From Deltaproteobacteria bacterium (GTDB taxonomy: Bacteria > Desulfobacterota > Syntrophia > Syntrophales > UBA2210), in the NCBI GenBank assembly GCA_019313385.1, contig JAFDBG010000012.1:1-46463 (forward strand): DNA of 46,463 nucleotides, written 5' to 3'. Position 1 is the stretch's first letter; each line of letters opens with the position of its first letter. The notes beneath the pieces are model-generated. The model did not search any database, was not told where the DNA came from, and worked only from the letters and a program-made list of their open reading frames with translations. The translations under genes were made by a program, and so were the position numbers. Of this stretch, positions 8,671-15,461 are shown in pieces.

Positions 8671-9621
8671 TTATATGGTTACTGTATTGCCCTCTAAGAA
8701 TGTCTTTGCCTTTTTGACCTCGTATTTGCTTCCTATATATATCGGGCACCTTTGATCGAGTGTTTCCGGTTTTATCGAAAGGATGCTTTGTCTTCCGTCT
8801 GTGGCCATCCCCCCTGCCTGCTCCGCAAGAAATGCCATGGGCTGTAGCTCAAAGATAAGACGCAACTTGCCGTTTGGGCTTCCCTTCAGAGCCGGGTATG
8901 TAAAGATGCCCCCTTTCTTTACCAGAATCTGATTGATATCCGGGACAAATCCCCCACTGTAACGCAGTTTGTATCCTTCACTCTCCAGAGATCTTATGTA
9001 GTCGAGATGTTCCTGGGTCCAGTCCCTTCTCAGCCCTCCGATGCTGTATATATTCCCCCTTTCCCCGAGGATTATATTTTCTTCGGAGAGCACATATTCC
9101 CCCTCTCTGTTAAGGACAAATTCATGAGTTCCATTGCCTGCCGAATAGATCATTGTGATCAAAGGTCCATAAGTTACATACATCGCGGCTACGAGACTTT
9201 TACCACCTCCCGTCAGAATTGATTCCCTGTGGATACCGATGATGGTTCCAATTGCCAGATTGGCATCCACCAGAGAAGATCCGTCCAGAGGATCCGCGGT
9301 GACGATGTACTTTTCTCTACCCTTCCCCACCTGGATTATGGAATCCTGTTCTTCCGAGGCATACTCTCTGACAAAGCCTGAAAACTCGAGCTGGTGTTTG
9401 ATGATTTCGTCGGAACTTCTGTCCAGGGCGAGTTGCTCTTCTCCATAGATATTTTCAAAGCCGGCCAGCTTCCGGTTGGATTCCTGGATTTTGGAGGAAA
9501 TATATTTCCCAGTTACGGCTATCTGCCAGATGAGCCTGCGCAGATCTACCTCAATACCGGCCATCCACATGTGCCGTCTCAGATCAAAAAACTGTTTAGT
9601 GGCATCAGATATATTTTCCAT
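8671..9621 (-). CDS. fbp: Fructose-1,6-bisphosphatase class I
   Basis: 316 residues, within the normal FBPase class I size. The metal and substrate motif DPLDGSSLVDANLAIGTI and the C-terminal KLRLIFELQPMAFLAEQAGG segment, typical of FBPase/SBPase, are present. It hydrolyses fructose 1,6-bisphosphate to fructose 6-phosphate, the committed step of gluconeogenesis. The aldolase gene follows on the same strand with 29 bases between, behind its own AGAGGAG site. With tpiA and gap upstream the block supports net sugar-phosphate synthesis. Confidence 0.93.
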   Translation of the reverse strand: MENISDATKQFFDLRRHMWMAGIEVDLRRLIWQIAVTGKYISSKIQESNRKLAGFENIYGEEQLALDRSSDEIIKHQLEFSGFVREYASEEQDSIIQVGKGREKYIVTADPLDGSSLVDANLAIGTIIGIHRESILTGGGKSLVAAMYVTYGPLITMIYSAGNGTHEFVLNREGEYVLSEENIILGERGNIYSIGGLRRDWTQEHLDYIRSLESEGYKLRYSGGFVPDINQILVKKGGIFTYPALKGSPNGKLRLIFELQPMAFLAEQAGGMATDGRQSILSIKPETLDQRCPIYIGSKYEVKKAKTFLEGNTVTI

Positions 9622-9738
9622 GACAATCCTTTCTTAAATATTTCTCCCGAATCTCTAACAGGGAGATCGATTTTATACAAGTAAATTTTTGATTTATCGA
9701 AATGCTTATAACAGTATGCGAGTAAATGGACGATGGAC

Positions 9739-9776
9739 CAAAAGAAAAGGGGCTAACTGTCTCCAGCTAACCCCTT
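9739..9776 (-). terminator. Intrinsic terminator of tRNA-Leu
   Basis: Read on the minus strand: AAGGGGTTAGCTG, loop GAGA, CAGTTAGCCCCTT, then TTCTTTT. The 13-bp stem is continuous when two G-U pairs are allowed. On the plus strand the same positions are mismatched, so the structure is oriented for transcription leaving the tRNA. Confidence 0.85.
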
Positions 9777-9785
9777 CGTTGTTCA

Positions 9786-9872
9786 TGGTGCCGAAGCCCG
9801 GACTTGAACCGGGACGGCCGTAAGCCACTACCCCCTCAAGATAGCGTGTCTACCATATTCCACCACTTCGGC
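9786..9872 (-). tRNA. tRNA-Leu (GAG)
   Basis: 87 nt including encoded CCA. The acceptor stem GCCGAAG pairs with CTTCGGC and is followed by ACCA. The anticodon stem CTATC/GGTAG encloses loop TTGAGGG, giving anticodon GAG (reads CUC/CUU). A long variable arm and T-arm GGTTCAAGTCC are present, as expected for a class II tRNA-Leu. It sits between secG and fbp with its own promoter and terminator. No integrase or attachment-site duplication was seen beside it. Confidence 0.96.
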
Positions 9873-9882
9873 ATTTTGTGGG

Positions 9883-9911
9883 AATCTAATTTCTTTCTGT
9901 GTCTCTGTCAA
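9883..9911 (-). promoter_or_regulatory. Sigma70-type promoter for tRNA-Leu
   Basis: On the minus strand TTGACA (9906-9911), a 17-base spacer, and TAGATT (9883-9888). The predicted start is a few bases before the mature tRNA 5' end at 9872. Confidence 0.7.
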
Positions 9912-9919
9912 CATAAAAA

Positions 9920-10276
9920 TCAATCGGTCTTTTCTTTAACTGGCTCCGGCAAAGTAGCATCATTACCGGATGCGGCACCATTTCCTTCATCTGTCGGGAT
10001 GGTTTGCTCAACTCCGGGTGTGGAGACACCATCCATTATGGAGCTGGTCTTATGCGTCGAGGAGTAGGCAAGCCACAGAGATGTCAGCATAAAGAATATC
10101 GCCACAAAGGTGGTCATCTTTCCGAGAAATGTTCCCGGACCGCTGCTTCCGAAGACTGTCTGACTGGAGCCTCCGAATGCCGCCCCCATATCCGCGCCCT
10201 TTCCGGTTTGTAGAAGCACGATTAAAATCATCGCTATACACACTATTATGTGAAAACCTACTATGACTGTATGCAA
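9920..10276 (-). CDS. secG: Preprotein translocase subunit SecG
   Basis: 118 residues with two membrane segments (TVIVGFHIIVCIAMILIVLLQ and MTTFVAIFFMLTSLWLAY) and the SecG linker signature LLQTGKGADMGAAFGGSSQTVFG. SecG is the small auxiliary subunit of SecYEG that stimulates protein export. The acidic hydrophilic tail is longer than in E. coli. The gene starts 14 bases after tpiA, and the tpiA-secG pairing is common in bacteria. Confidence 0.93.
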   Translation of the reverse strand: MHTVIVGFHIIVCIAMILIVLLQTGKGADMGAAFGGSSQTVFGSSGPGTFLGKMTTFVAIFFMLTSLWLAYSSTHKTSSIMDGVSTPGVEQTIPTDEGNGAASGNDATLPEPVKEKTD

Positions 10277-10290
10277 TTTTGTTGGTCTCC

Positions 10291-11049
10291 TTATCTCCCT
10301 GCAATTCTGATGATATCAGCGAATGAGTCGAAATCCAGGCCCGCTCCTCCCACCAGCGCACCGTTTATATCGGGCTGGTCTACAAGGCTGCCTGTGCTTT
10401 CAGGATTAACGCTGCCCCCGTAAATAATCACTGTATCCGAGGCATGAGCATACTCAAGATCAACAGCTATTGTTTTCCTAATAAACCCATGTACTTCCTG
10501 CGCCTGGAGAGGGGTTGCTGTTTTTCCCGTACCGATCGCCCAGACGGGTTCATACGCAAAAGCGACCTGCCTTATATCATTAGGAGTTATATTATTCAAT
10601 CCCTCTTTTATCTGTTTTTGAATAATCTCGAATGTTGCCCCTGATTCCCGTTCCTCCAGCGTTTCTCCTATGCAGAATATGGGCTTCAGACCGGATTTCA
10701 GGGCCGCGTGCATCTTTTTGTTCAACATCCCGCCTGTTTCGCCGAACAGGGCGCGCCGTTCCGAATGGCCTATTATTACGAATTTGCAGCCCGCGTCAAC
10801 AAGCATGGCAGCGGAAATCTCTCCGGTGTAGGCGCCCTTTTCTTCCCAGTGCATATTCTGAGCCGATATGTGGATGAGGGAATCTTTCAGGACTTCCATG
10901 ACCGAACGCAGCGCCGTAAAAGGGGGCGCTATAACTATATCCACCCTGCCGGGTTCGGGAAATTCTTTTTTCAACTGTTTCGCGAATGCGACCGCCTCGG
11001 GAATAGTTTTGTGCATCTTCCAGTTCGCGGCTATAATAGGTTGTATCAT
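10291..11049 (-). CDS. tpiA: Triosephosphate isomerase
   Basis: 252-residue TIM barrel. Active-site parts are all visible: N-terminal AANWKMHKT with the catalytic Lys, GHSERR with the catalytic His, AYEPVWAIGTGKTA with the catalytic Glu and the mobile loop, and the phosphate-binding IIYGGSVNPE. It interconverts dihydroxyacetone phosphate and glyceraldehyde 3-phosphate. It lies 28 bases downstream of gap on the same strand and precedes secG, so gap-tpiA-secG is likely one transcript. Confidence 0.97.
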   Translation of the reverse strand: MIQPIIAANWKMHKTIPEAVAFAKQLKKEFPEPGRVDIVIAPPFTALRSVMEVLKDSLIHISAQNMHWEEKGAYTGEISAAMLVDAGCKFVIIGHSERRALFGETGGMLNKKMHAALKSGLKPIFCIGETLEERESGATFEIIQKQIKEGLNNITPNDIRQVAFAYEPVWAIGTGKTATPLQAQEVHGFIRKTIAVDLEYAHASDTVIIYGGSVNPESTGSLVDQPDINGALVGGAGLDFDSFADIIRIAGR

Positions 11050-11077
11050 GATATCCGTCCTCCGGGATCCGAATCGG

Positions 11078-12085
11078 TTATAACCTTTCCCCTATATAGA
11101 TGGCAAGGTCTCTCATCCTGCACGCGTAACCGCTTTCATTATCATACCATGAGAAGACCTTGACGAGATTGCTGCCAATAACCTTTGTCAGGGGCGCGTC
11201 CACTATGGATGAATGGGAATCACTGGTAAAATCCACTGAGACCAGTTCTTCCTCACAGAATGCCATGATCCCCTTGAGCTTGCCTTCAGATGCGGATTTC
11301 AGGGCGGAGTTTACTTCGTCCACTGTCACCTTTTTTTCCAACTCTACCGTCAGATCCACAAGGGAAACATTCGGAGTAGGAACCCGCAGCGCCAAGCCGT
11401 CGAGTTTCCCCTGAAGAGAGGGAATGACCTCGGCAACTGCCTTTGCGGCTCCCGTGGATGTAGGAACTATGGATATGGCGGCGGCCCTGCCCCTTCTCAG
11501 ATCCTTGTGCGAGCCGTCGAGGAGCCGCTGGTCCATCGTATATGAATGAATGGTCGTCATGAGCCCTTTTACAATGGAGAAATTGTCCTGTATTACCATG
11601 GCAACCGGGGCGAGGCAATTGGTGGTGCAGGATGCGTTGGATATGACGTCATGCTTCTCCGGATCATATGTCTCTTCGTTCACACCCATGACAAACGTGC
11701 CGTCAATGCCCTTGCCGGGCGCCGCAAGAATAACTTTTTTCGCGCCGGCCCTGATGTGAGCGCCCGCTTCGTCCTTTGTCCGGAATTTTCCTGTAGCTTC
11801 CATGACTACATCAATGTTCAGTTCCTTCCATGGAAGATCTGCCATGTCGCCGGTTACGTTTGTCACTTTTATCTTTTTGCCCCCAACGACAATAAAATCT
11901 CCATCCACCGCAACATCCGCTTTGATCTTACCATGAACGGAATCATACTTCAGGAGATGTAGAAGGGTTTGCGCGTCCGCCCTCGTGTTAACGGCGGCAA
12001 TCTCAATATCGTCTCTTTCGAGGCAGGCCCTTACAAGAAATCTGCCTATCCGTCCAAACCCGTTTATAGCTACTTTAACACACAT
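11078..12085 (-). CDS. gap: Glyceraldehyde-3-phosphate dehydrogenase, type I
   Basis: 335 residues, the standard length. NAD-binding VAINGFGRIGR is at the start, the catalytic Cys is in SNASCTTNCLAP, and the substrate-binding segment contains HSYTMDQRLLDGSHKDLRRGRAA-type sequence. Oxidative phosphorylation of G3P, reversible in gluconeogenesis. ATG 12085 follows GGGAGG at good spacing and gives MCVKVAINGFG, so the six extra residues in the track are dropped. First gene of the gap-tpiA-secG group. Confidence 0.97.
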   Translation of the reverse strand: MCVKVAINGFGRIGRFLVRACLERDDIEIAAVNTRADAQTLLHLLKYDSVHGKIKADVAVDGDFIVVGGKKIKVTNVTGDMADLPWKELNIDVVMEATGKFRTKDEAGAHIRAGAKKVILAAPGKGIDGTFVMGVNEETYDPEKHDVISNASCTTNCLAPVAMVIQDNFSIVKGLMTTIHSYTMDQRLLDGSHKDLRRGRAAAISIVPTSTGAAKAVAEVIPSLQGKLDGLALRVPTPNVSLVDLTVELEKKVTVDEVNSALKSASEGKLKGIMAFCEEELVSVDFTSDSHSSIVDAPLTKVIGSNLVKVFSWYDNESGYACRMRDLAIYIGERL

Positions 12086-12219
12086 GATGAACCTCCCAAT
12101 CACAGCAAATAAATTTTCTCAAACTCGCCCTCTTCCTGTCATGGCAGGCGCGAGTCTATATGGCCACAGGGAGTTAGTCAATATTTTTTGTGTGTTTGTG
12201 TGACTCTTGCAAGTCGAGC

Positions 12220-12248
12220 TTGACAGGGGAAATAATCGTTTATAGAAT
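12220..12248 (+). promoter_or_regulatory. Sigma70-type promoter of the Memo-AMMECR1 gene
   Basis: TTGACA (12220-12225), exactly 17 bases, then TAGAAT (12243-12248). The expected start is about 12255, 24 bases before the ATG at 12279. The region between gap (-) and this gene (+) is divergent. Confidence 0.65.
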
Positions 12249-12278
12249 AGACCGGTTCGAAAGTGGTTGTCAGGAAGA

Positions 12279-13772
12279 ATGAATAAATTTGTCAAAACAA
12301 TATCTTGTATGATTCTTGTTATTTTCCTTGGCTTTTCGATTTCCGCACAGGGGGAAGGGGGAGAAATGGACAATGTAAGGAAAGCTAATATTGCGGGTAC
12401 GTGGTATCCGGGGGATCCGGCGCAACTGAAGGCTGATATAGAAAGATACCTCCGTAGCGCACGAGTGGCTGATATTGATGGAAAAGTGACAGGCATTGTT
12501 GTTCCTCATGCCGGGTACGTATATTCGGGACAGGTCGCCGCTTATGCCTACAAGGCCGCGCAGGAGAATGGGTTCGACGCGGTAATTTTAATAGGACCAA
12601 GTCACAGGGCATATTTCAAAGGGGCTTCCATATATAATGGGGATGGATATGAGACCCCGCTGGGAGTTCTGCCTGTTGATTCAACCCTGGCCGGGGAAAT
12701 AGTGTCGAACAGCAATGGCACGGTATCACTTGTTCCCGATGAGCGTTCACCGGAAAATTCCCTTGAGATCCAGGTCCCCTTTCTGCAGATGGCCATCGGG
12801 GATATCCCTTTTGTTCCCGTTTTGATGGGGGCACAGGGCCTGGATACCTGCAGTGCATTGGCCGACGCGATTATAAAAGCGATCGGAGACAGGAAAGTGT
12901 TGGTTGTTGCCAGTTCTGATTTTTCTCACTATCATGATTACGATAAGGCAGTCGAAATGGATTCGGCAGCGCTTGGACATATTGAAAAGATAGATATAGA
13001 GGGATTTCTGCGAAGCCTTGGAAGCGAAGAGTGCGAGGCGTGTGGCGCCGGGGCTGTTATTGTAACTATGATGGTAGCCAGGGCGATGGGGGCTGACAGT
13101 GGCAGAGTGCTGGAATATATGAATTCCGGTGATGTCACGGGGAATAAAAGCGGGGTTGTTGGGTATGCCGCCGTTGTTTTTTATGAAGATGCCGGAAACG
13201 ATATTAAAAAACGGGAAATTGCCGGAGATGAGCTGACAAAACAGGAAAAGGAACTGCTTCTCAGGATAGCGAGGGAGAGTATCGAATCCGGGTTTACCGG
13301 AGGAGACATGCCCCATATTAATATAGAGTCCGGTCCCCTGGAGAAGAAAATGGGTGCCTTTGTCACACTCAAAAAACAGGGCCGGTTGAGGGGGTGTATA
13401 GGGCTTATCCAAGGCATGAAACCCCTGTATGAAACTGTTGAAAAAATGGCGCAGGCGGCGGCCTTCGAGGATCCGCGGTTCCGTCCCGTCCAGAAAGATG
13501 AACTTGGGGGGCTGGATATAGAGATCTCGGCATTGACACCCTTGAGGCAGATAGAGGATGTCCGTGAGATTGAGGTGGGAAGGCATGGAATCTATATTGC
13601 CAAGGGTTCCCATTCGGGATTGCTGTTACCGCAGGTTGCCACGGAATACAACTGGGACAGGGATACATTCCTGAGAGAAACCTGTGCGAAGGCCAATCTA
13701 CCGCAGGATGCGTGGGAAGATAAGGACACCAAGATATATATTTTTTCAGCAAGCGTCTTTGGTGAAGATTAA
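12279..13772 (+). CDS. Exported Memo-AMMECR1 fusion protein (AmmeMemoRadiSam systems B and A)
   Basis: 497 residues. A signal-peptide-like N-terminus (basic start, then ISCMILVIFLGFSISAQG) precedes a Memo domain (about 33-300), recognised by GTWYPGDPAQL, VVPHAGYVYSG, ILIGPSH and SSDFSHYHDY. An AMMECR1 domain (about 315-497) follows, recognised by GAFVTLKKQGRLRGCIG and EDPRFRPVQKDEL. In bacteria these two proteins, with a radical-SAM enzyme, form the uncharacterised AmmeMemoRadiSam trio. Here two partners are fused, there is no radical-SAM gene beside them, and the protein appears to be exported. Memo is related to extradiol dioxygenases. The function is unknown. ATG 12279 is preferred over the upstream TTG because it follows AGGA. 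Confidence 0.88.
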   Translation: MNKFVKTISCMILVIFLGFSISAQGEGGEMDNVRKANIAGTWYPGDPAQLKADIERYLRSARVADIDGKVTGIVVPHAGYVYSGQVAAYAYKAAQENGFDAVILIGPSHRAYFKGASIYNGDGYETPLGVLPVDSTLAGEIVSNSNGTVSLVPDERSPENSLEIQVPFLQMAIGDIPFVPVLMGAQGLDTCSALADAIIKAIGDRKVLVVASSDFSHYHDYDKAVEMDSAALGHIEKIDIEGFLRSLGSEECEACGAGAVIVTMMVARAMGADSGRVLEYMNSGDVTGNKSGVVGYAAVVFYEDAGNDIKKREIAGDELTKQEKELLLRIARESIESGFTGGDMPHINIESGPLEKKMGAFVTLKKQGRLRGCIGLIQGMKPLYETVEKMAQAAAFEDPRFRPVQKDELGGLDIEISALTPLRQIEDVREIEVGRHGIYIAKGSHSGLLLPQVATEYNWDRDTFLRETCAKANLPQDAWEDKDTKIYIFSASVFGED

Positions 13773-13783
13773 TGCACTCGTAA

Positions 13784-13814
13784 TCCCGACTCGTCGGGAC
13801 TAGTCCGATTTTTC
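13784..13814 (+). terminator. Probable terminator after Memo-AMMECR1
   Basis: TCCCGA-CTCG-TCGGGA (13784-13799) followed 10 bases later by TTTTT (13810-13814). The stem is short but GC-rich and it lies 12 bases after the stop codon. Confidence 0.5.
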
Positions 13815-13924
13815 CTCTTCATACAGGATTTTTGAGAGACGGGAGTAGTTGAAATCGAAGAGGTGTTCCTTTGTCAATTTAATTACCCCGCCTTATTGCT
13901 TCTTATTCTTTCCGTATTTTTTCC

Positions 13925-13953
13925 TTGACATATCATTCATCTTCCTCTATTAA
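13925..13953 (+). promoter_or_regulatory. Sigma70-type promoter of the lytic transglycosylase gene
   Basis: TTGACA (13925-13930), a 17-base spacer and TATTAA (13948-13953). The predicted start at about 13960 leaves a ~38-base leader to ATG 13998. This also argues against the upstream TTG start in the ORF track, which would be at the transcript's first bases. Confidence 0.65.
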
Positions 13954-13997
13954 GGCGCCGTTTGAAAAACACTGTCCATTTATTAGAGGAATTAGTC

Positions 13998-14597
13998 ATG
14001 AACGAGGATTTGCCATTACAACGGCACGTCGTTTCGATATGCTGGCTGGCATTTATTATCGGAACGGTTGTGCTTTTTCTTATTCCAGGAATATTTTATA
14101 ACTTCAGTCACTTTCAACCGTCAATCAGCAACTCAGCAGCTGTCTCTCAACCGTCAGAAGATATTTCGCCTCAACCCGCGGTGCCCGGTAAGACAGAACC
14201 TTTGTTCCACTCTATCATACAAGAGGCGTCTGATCGCTATCAGGTCGAGCCGGAACTCATACGAGCTATTATCATGGCGGAGTCGAGCAACAATCCCAGG
14301 GCTGTCTCAAGGAAGGGCGCTCGCGGATTGATGCAGCTCATGCCCGCAACGGCAAAAGCCCTCGGGGTGGAAGACAGCTTCGATCCTGAGCATAACATAC
14401 ATGGTGGCGTCAGGTACTTCAGGCAACTCCTCGACAGATTCGATGGAGACACCAAAATGGCCCTCGCGGCATACAACGCCGGAAGCAGAAAGGTCAGGCA
14501 GTACCAGGGAGTACCACCATTCGAGACCACACTCTACTATATCAAAAGGGTGTTCTCCTATTATAATCAATACAAGGCTGAGTTGGAAAGCGCGTGA
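13998..14597 (+). CDS. Membrane-anchored lytic transglycosylase (SLT domain)
   Basis: 199 residues. One N-terminal membrane segment (ISICWLAFIIGTVVLFLIPGI region, about 14-35) anchors a periplasmic domain. After a low-complexity linker a Slt-type lysozyme fold begins at about residue 80. Catalytic Glu95 is in IIMAESSNNP, followed by GARGLMQLMPATAKALG and AYNAGSRKVRQYQGVPPFETTLYYIKRV. It cleaves the MurNAc-GlcNAc bond of peptidoglycan with anhydro-product formation. ATG 13998 with GAGGA upstream gives a normal anchor. Confidence 0.92.
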   Translation: MNEDLPLQRHVVSICWLAFIIGTVVLFLIPGIFYNFSHFQPSISNSAAVSQPSEDISPQPAVPGKTEPLFHSIIQEASDRYQVEPELIRAIIMAESSNNPRAVSRKGARGLMQLMPATAKALGVEDSFDPEHNIHGGVRYFRQLLDRFDGDTKMALAAYNAGSRKVRQYQGVPPFETTLYYIKRVFSYYNQYKAELESA

Positions 14598-14639
14598 TCA
14601 TCTCCAGGACAGCTTACCCAGACCACATCCCTGTCTATG

Positions 14640-15461
14640 TTACTTTCCGGTAAAATTGGGCTTTCTCTTCTCGGCAAAGGCGGTAAACGCTTCCATCAGG
14701 TCGTCTGAAGGGATAATATTCGCGCTGATAGAGGCAACATATCGAAGCCCGTCATTTACGGACTTGCCGATCCCGTAATTCAGCACTTCCTTCGATGCCT
14801 GCACCGCCAGCGGGGATCTTTCGGCAATCTCCATAGCCATCTCTTCCGCCTTTTTCATAAGCTCTTCATAGTCCCGGTACACTTCGTTAGCCAGCAGGAT
14901 TTCTTTCGCGCGGGCGGCGGTTATGTTTTTCGCGCTGTAGGCAAGTTCCCTGGCGATGCCCTGTCCCACAATCAGCGGTATCCGTTGAAGCACCCCTACA
15001 TCGGCCACGAAACCTACAGCGGTTTCCCTCAGCGAAAAGATCGCGTCTTCCGAACAAAGTCTGATATCGCATGCCGTCGCCATGTCAAGACCTGCTCCCA
15101 CGCAGTACCCGTGAATGGCTGCGATAACCGGTTTACGACATTTCTCGATACAGGTCATGGTCTCCTGCAGAGGATATATTTTAGAAATAAGGCCCCACTT
15201 GGTCCCGCCCTTCTGATCGCTATTGAGGATTTCCGGCACAGCCTCCGCCATGCTCATAAGATCAATGCCGACGGTAAAACACGAGCCCTTGCCGCTTATG
15301 ACAACCACTCTGATCTCCGGATCCTTATCGAGATCATCAAATATCGGCATGGCTTCCCGCCAGGCAGGAAGATTCATGGCGTTCTTTTTCTCGGGCCGGT
15401 TGAGATATACCCACGCAACCGGCGGCCTCTTTTCCACCAAATAATATTCATATTTCTTCAT
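14640..15461 (-). CDS. Crotonase-family enzyme, dienoyl-CoA isomerase-like
   Basis: 273 residues with the crotonase oxyanion-hole segments: SGKGSCFTVGIDLMSM, and HGYCVGAGLDMATACDIRLCSEDAIF. The active-site stretch RETAVGFVADVGVLQRIP keeps a Glu and an Asp in the spacing of delta3,5-delta2,4-dienoyl-CoA isomerases (ECH1 group), rather than the two Glu of true enoyl-CoA hydratases. It may therefore move double bonds in unsaturated acyl-CoA. Its start overlaps the stop of the DUF3141 gene by 4 bases, indicating translational coupling and a linked role in acyl-CoA or hydroxyalkanoate metabolism. Confidence 0.85.
   Translation of the reverse strand: MKKYEYYLVEKRPPVAWVYLNRPEKKNAMNLPAWREAMPIFDDLDKDPEIRVVVISGKGSCFTVGIDLMSMAEAVPEILNSDQKGGTKWGLISKIYPLQETMTCIEKCRKPVIAAIHGYCVGAGLDMATACDIRLCSEDAIFSLRETAVGFVADVGVLQRIPLIVGQGIARELAYSAKNITAARAKEILLANEVYRDYEELMKKAEEMAMEIAERSPLAVQASKEVLNYGIGKSVNDGLRYVASISANIIPSDDLMEAFTAFAEKRKPNFTGK

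Noticed and set aside
9786-9872. tRNA-Leu as an integration site of a mobile element
   Set aside because: No duplicate of the tRNA 3' end, no integrase, and core metabolic genes flank it on both sides.
12747-13613. Large minus-strand ORF (288 aa) across the Memo-AMMECR1 gene
   Set aside because: Antisense shadow: no recognisable motifs, and the plus strand encodes two well-defined domains with promoter and signal peptide.
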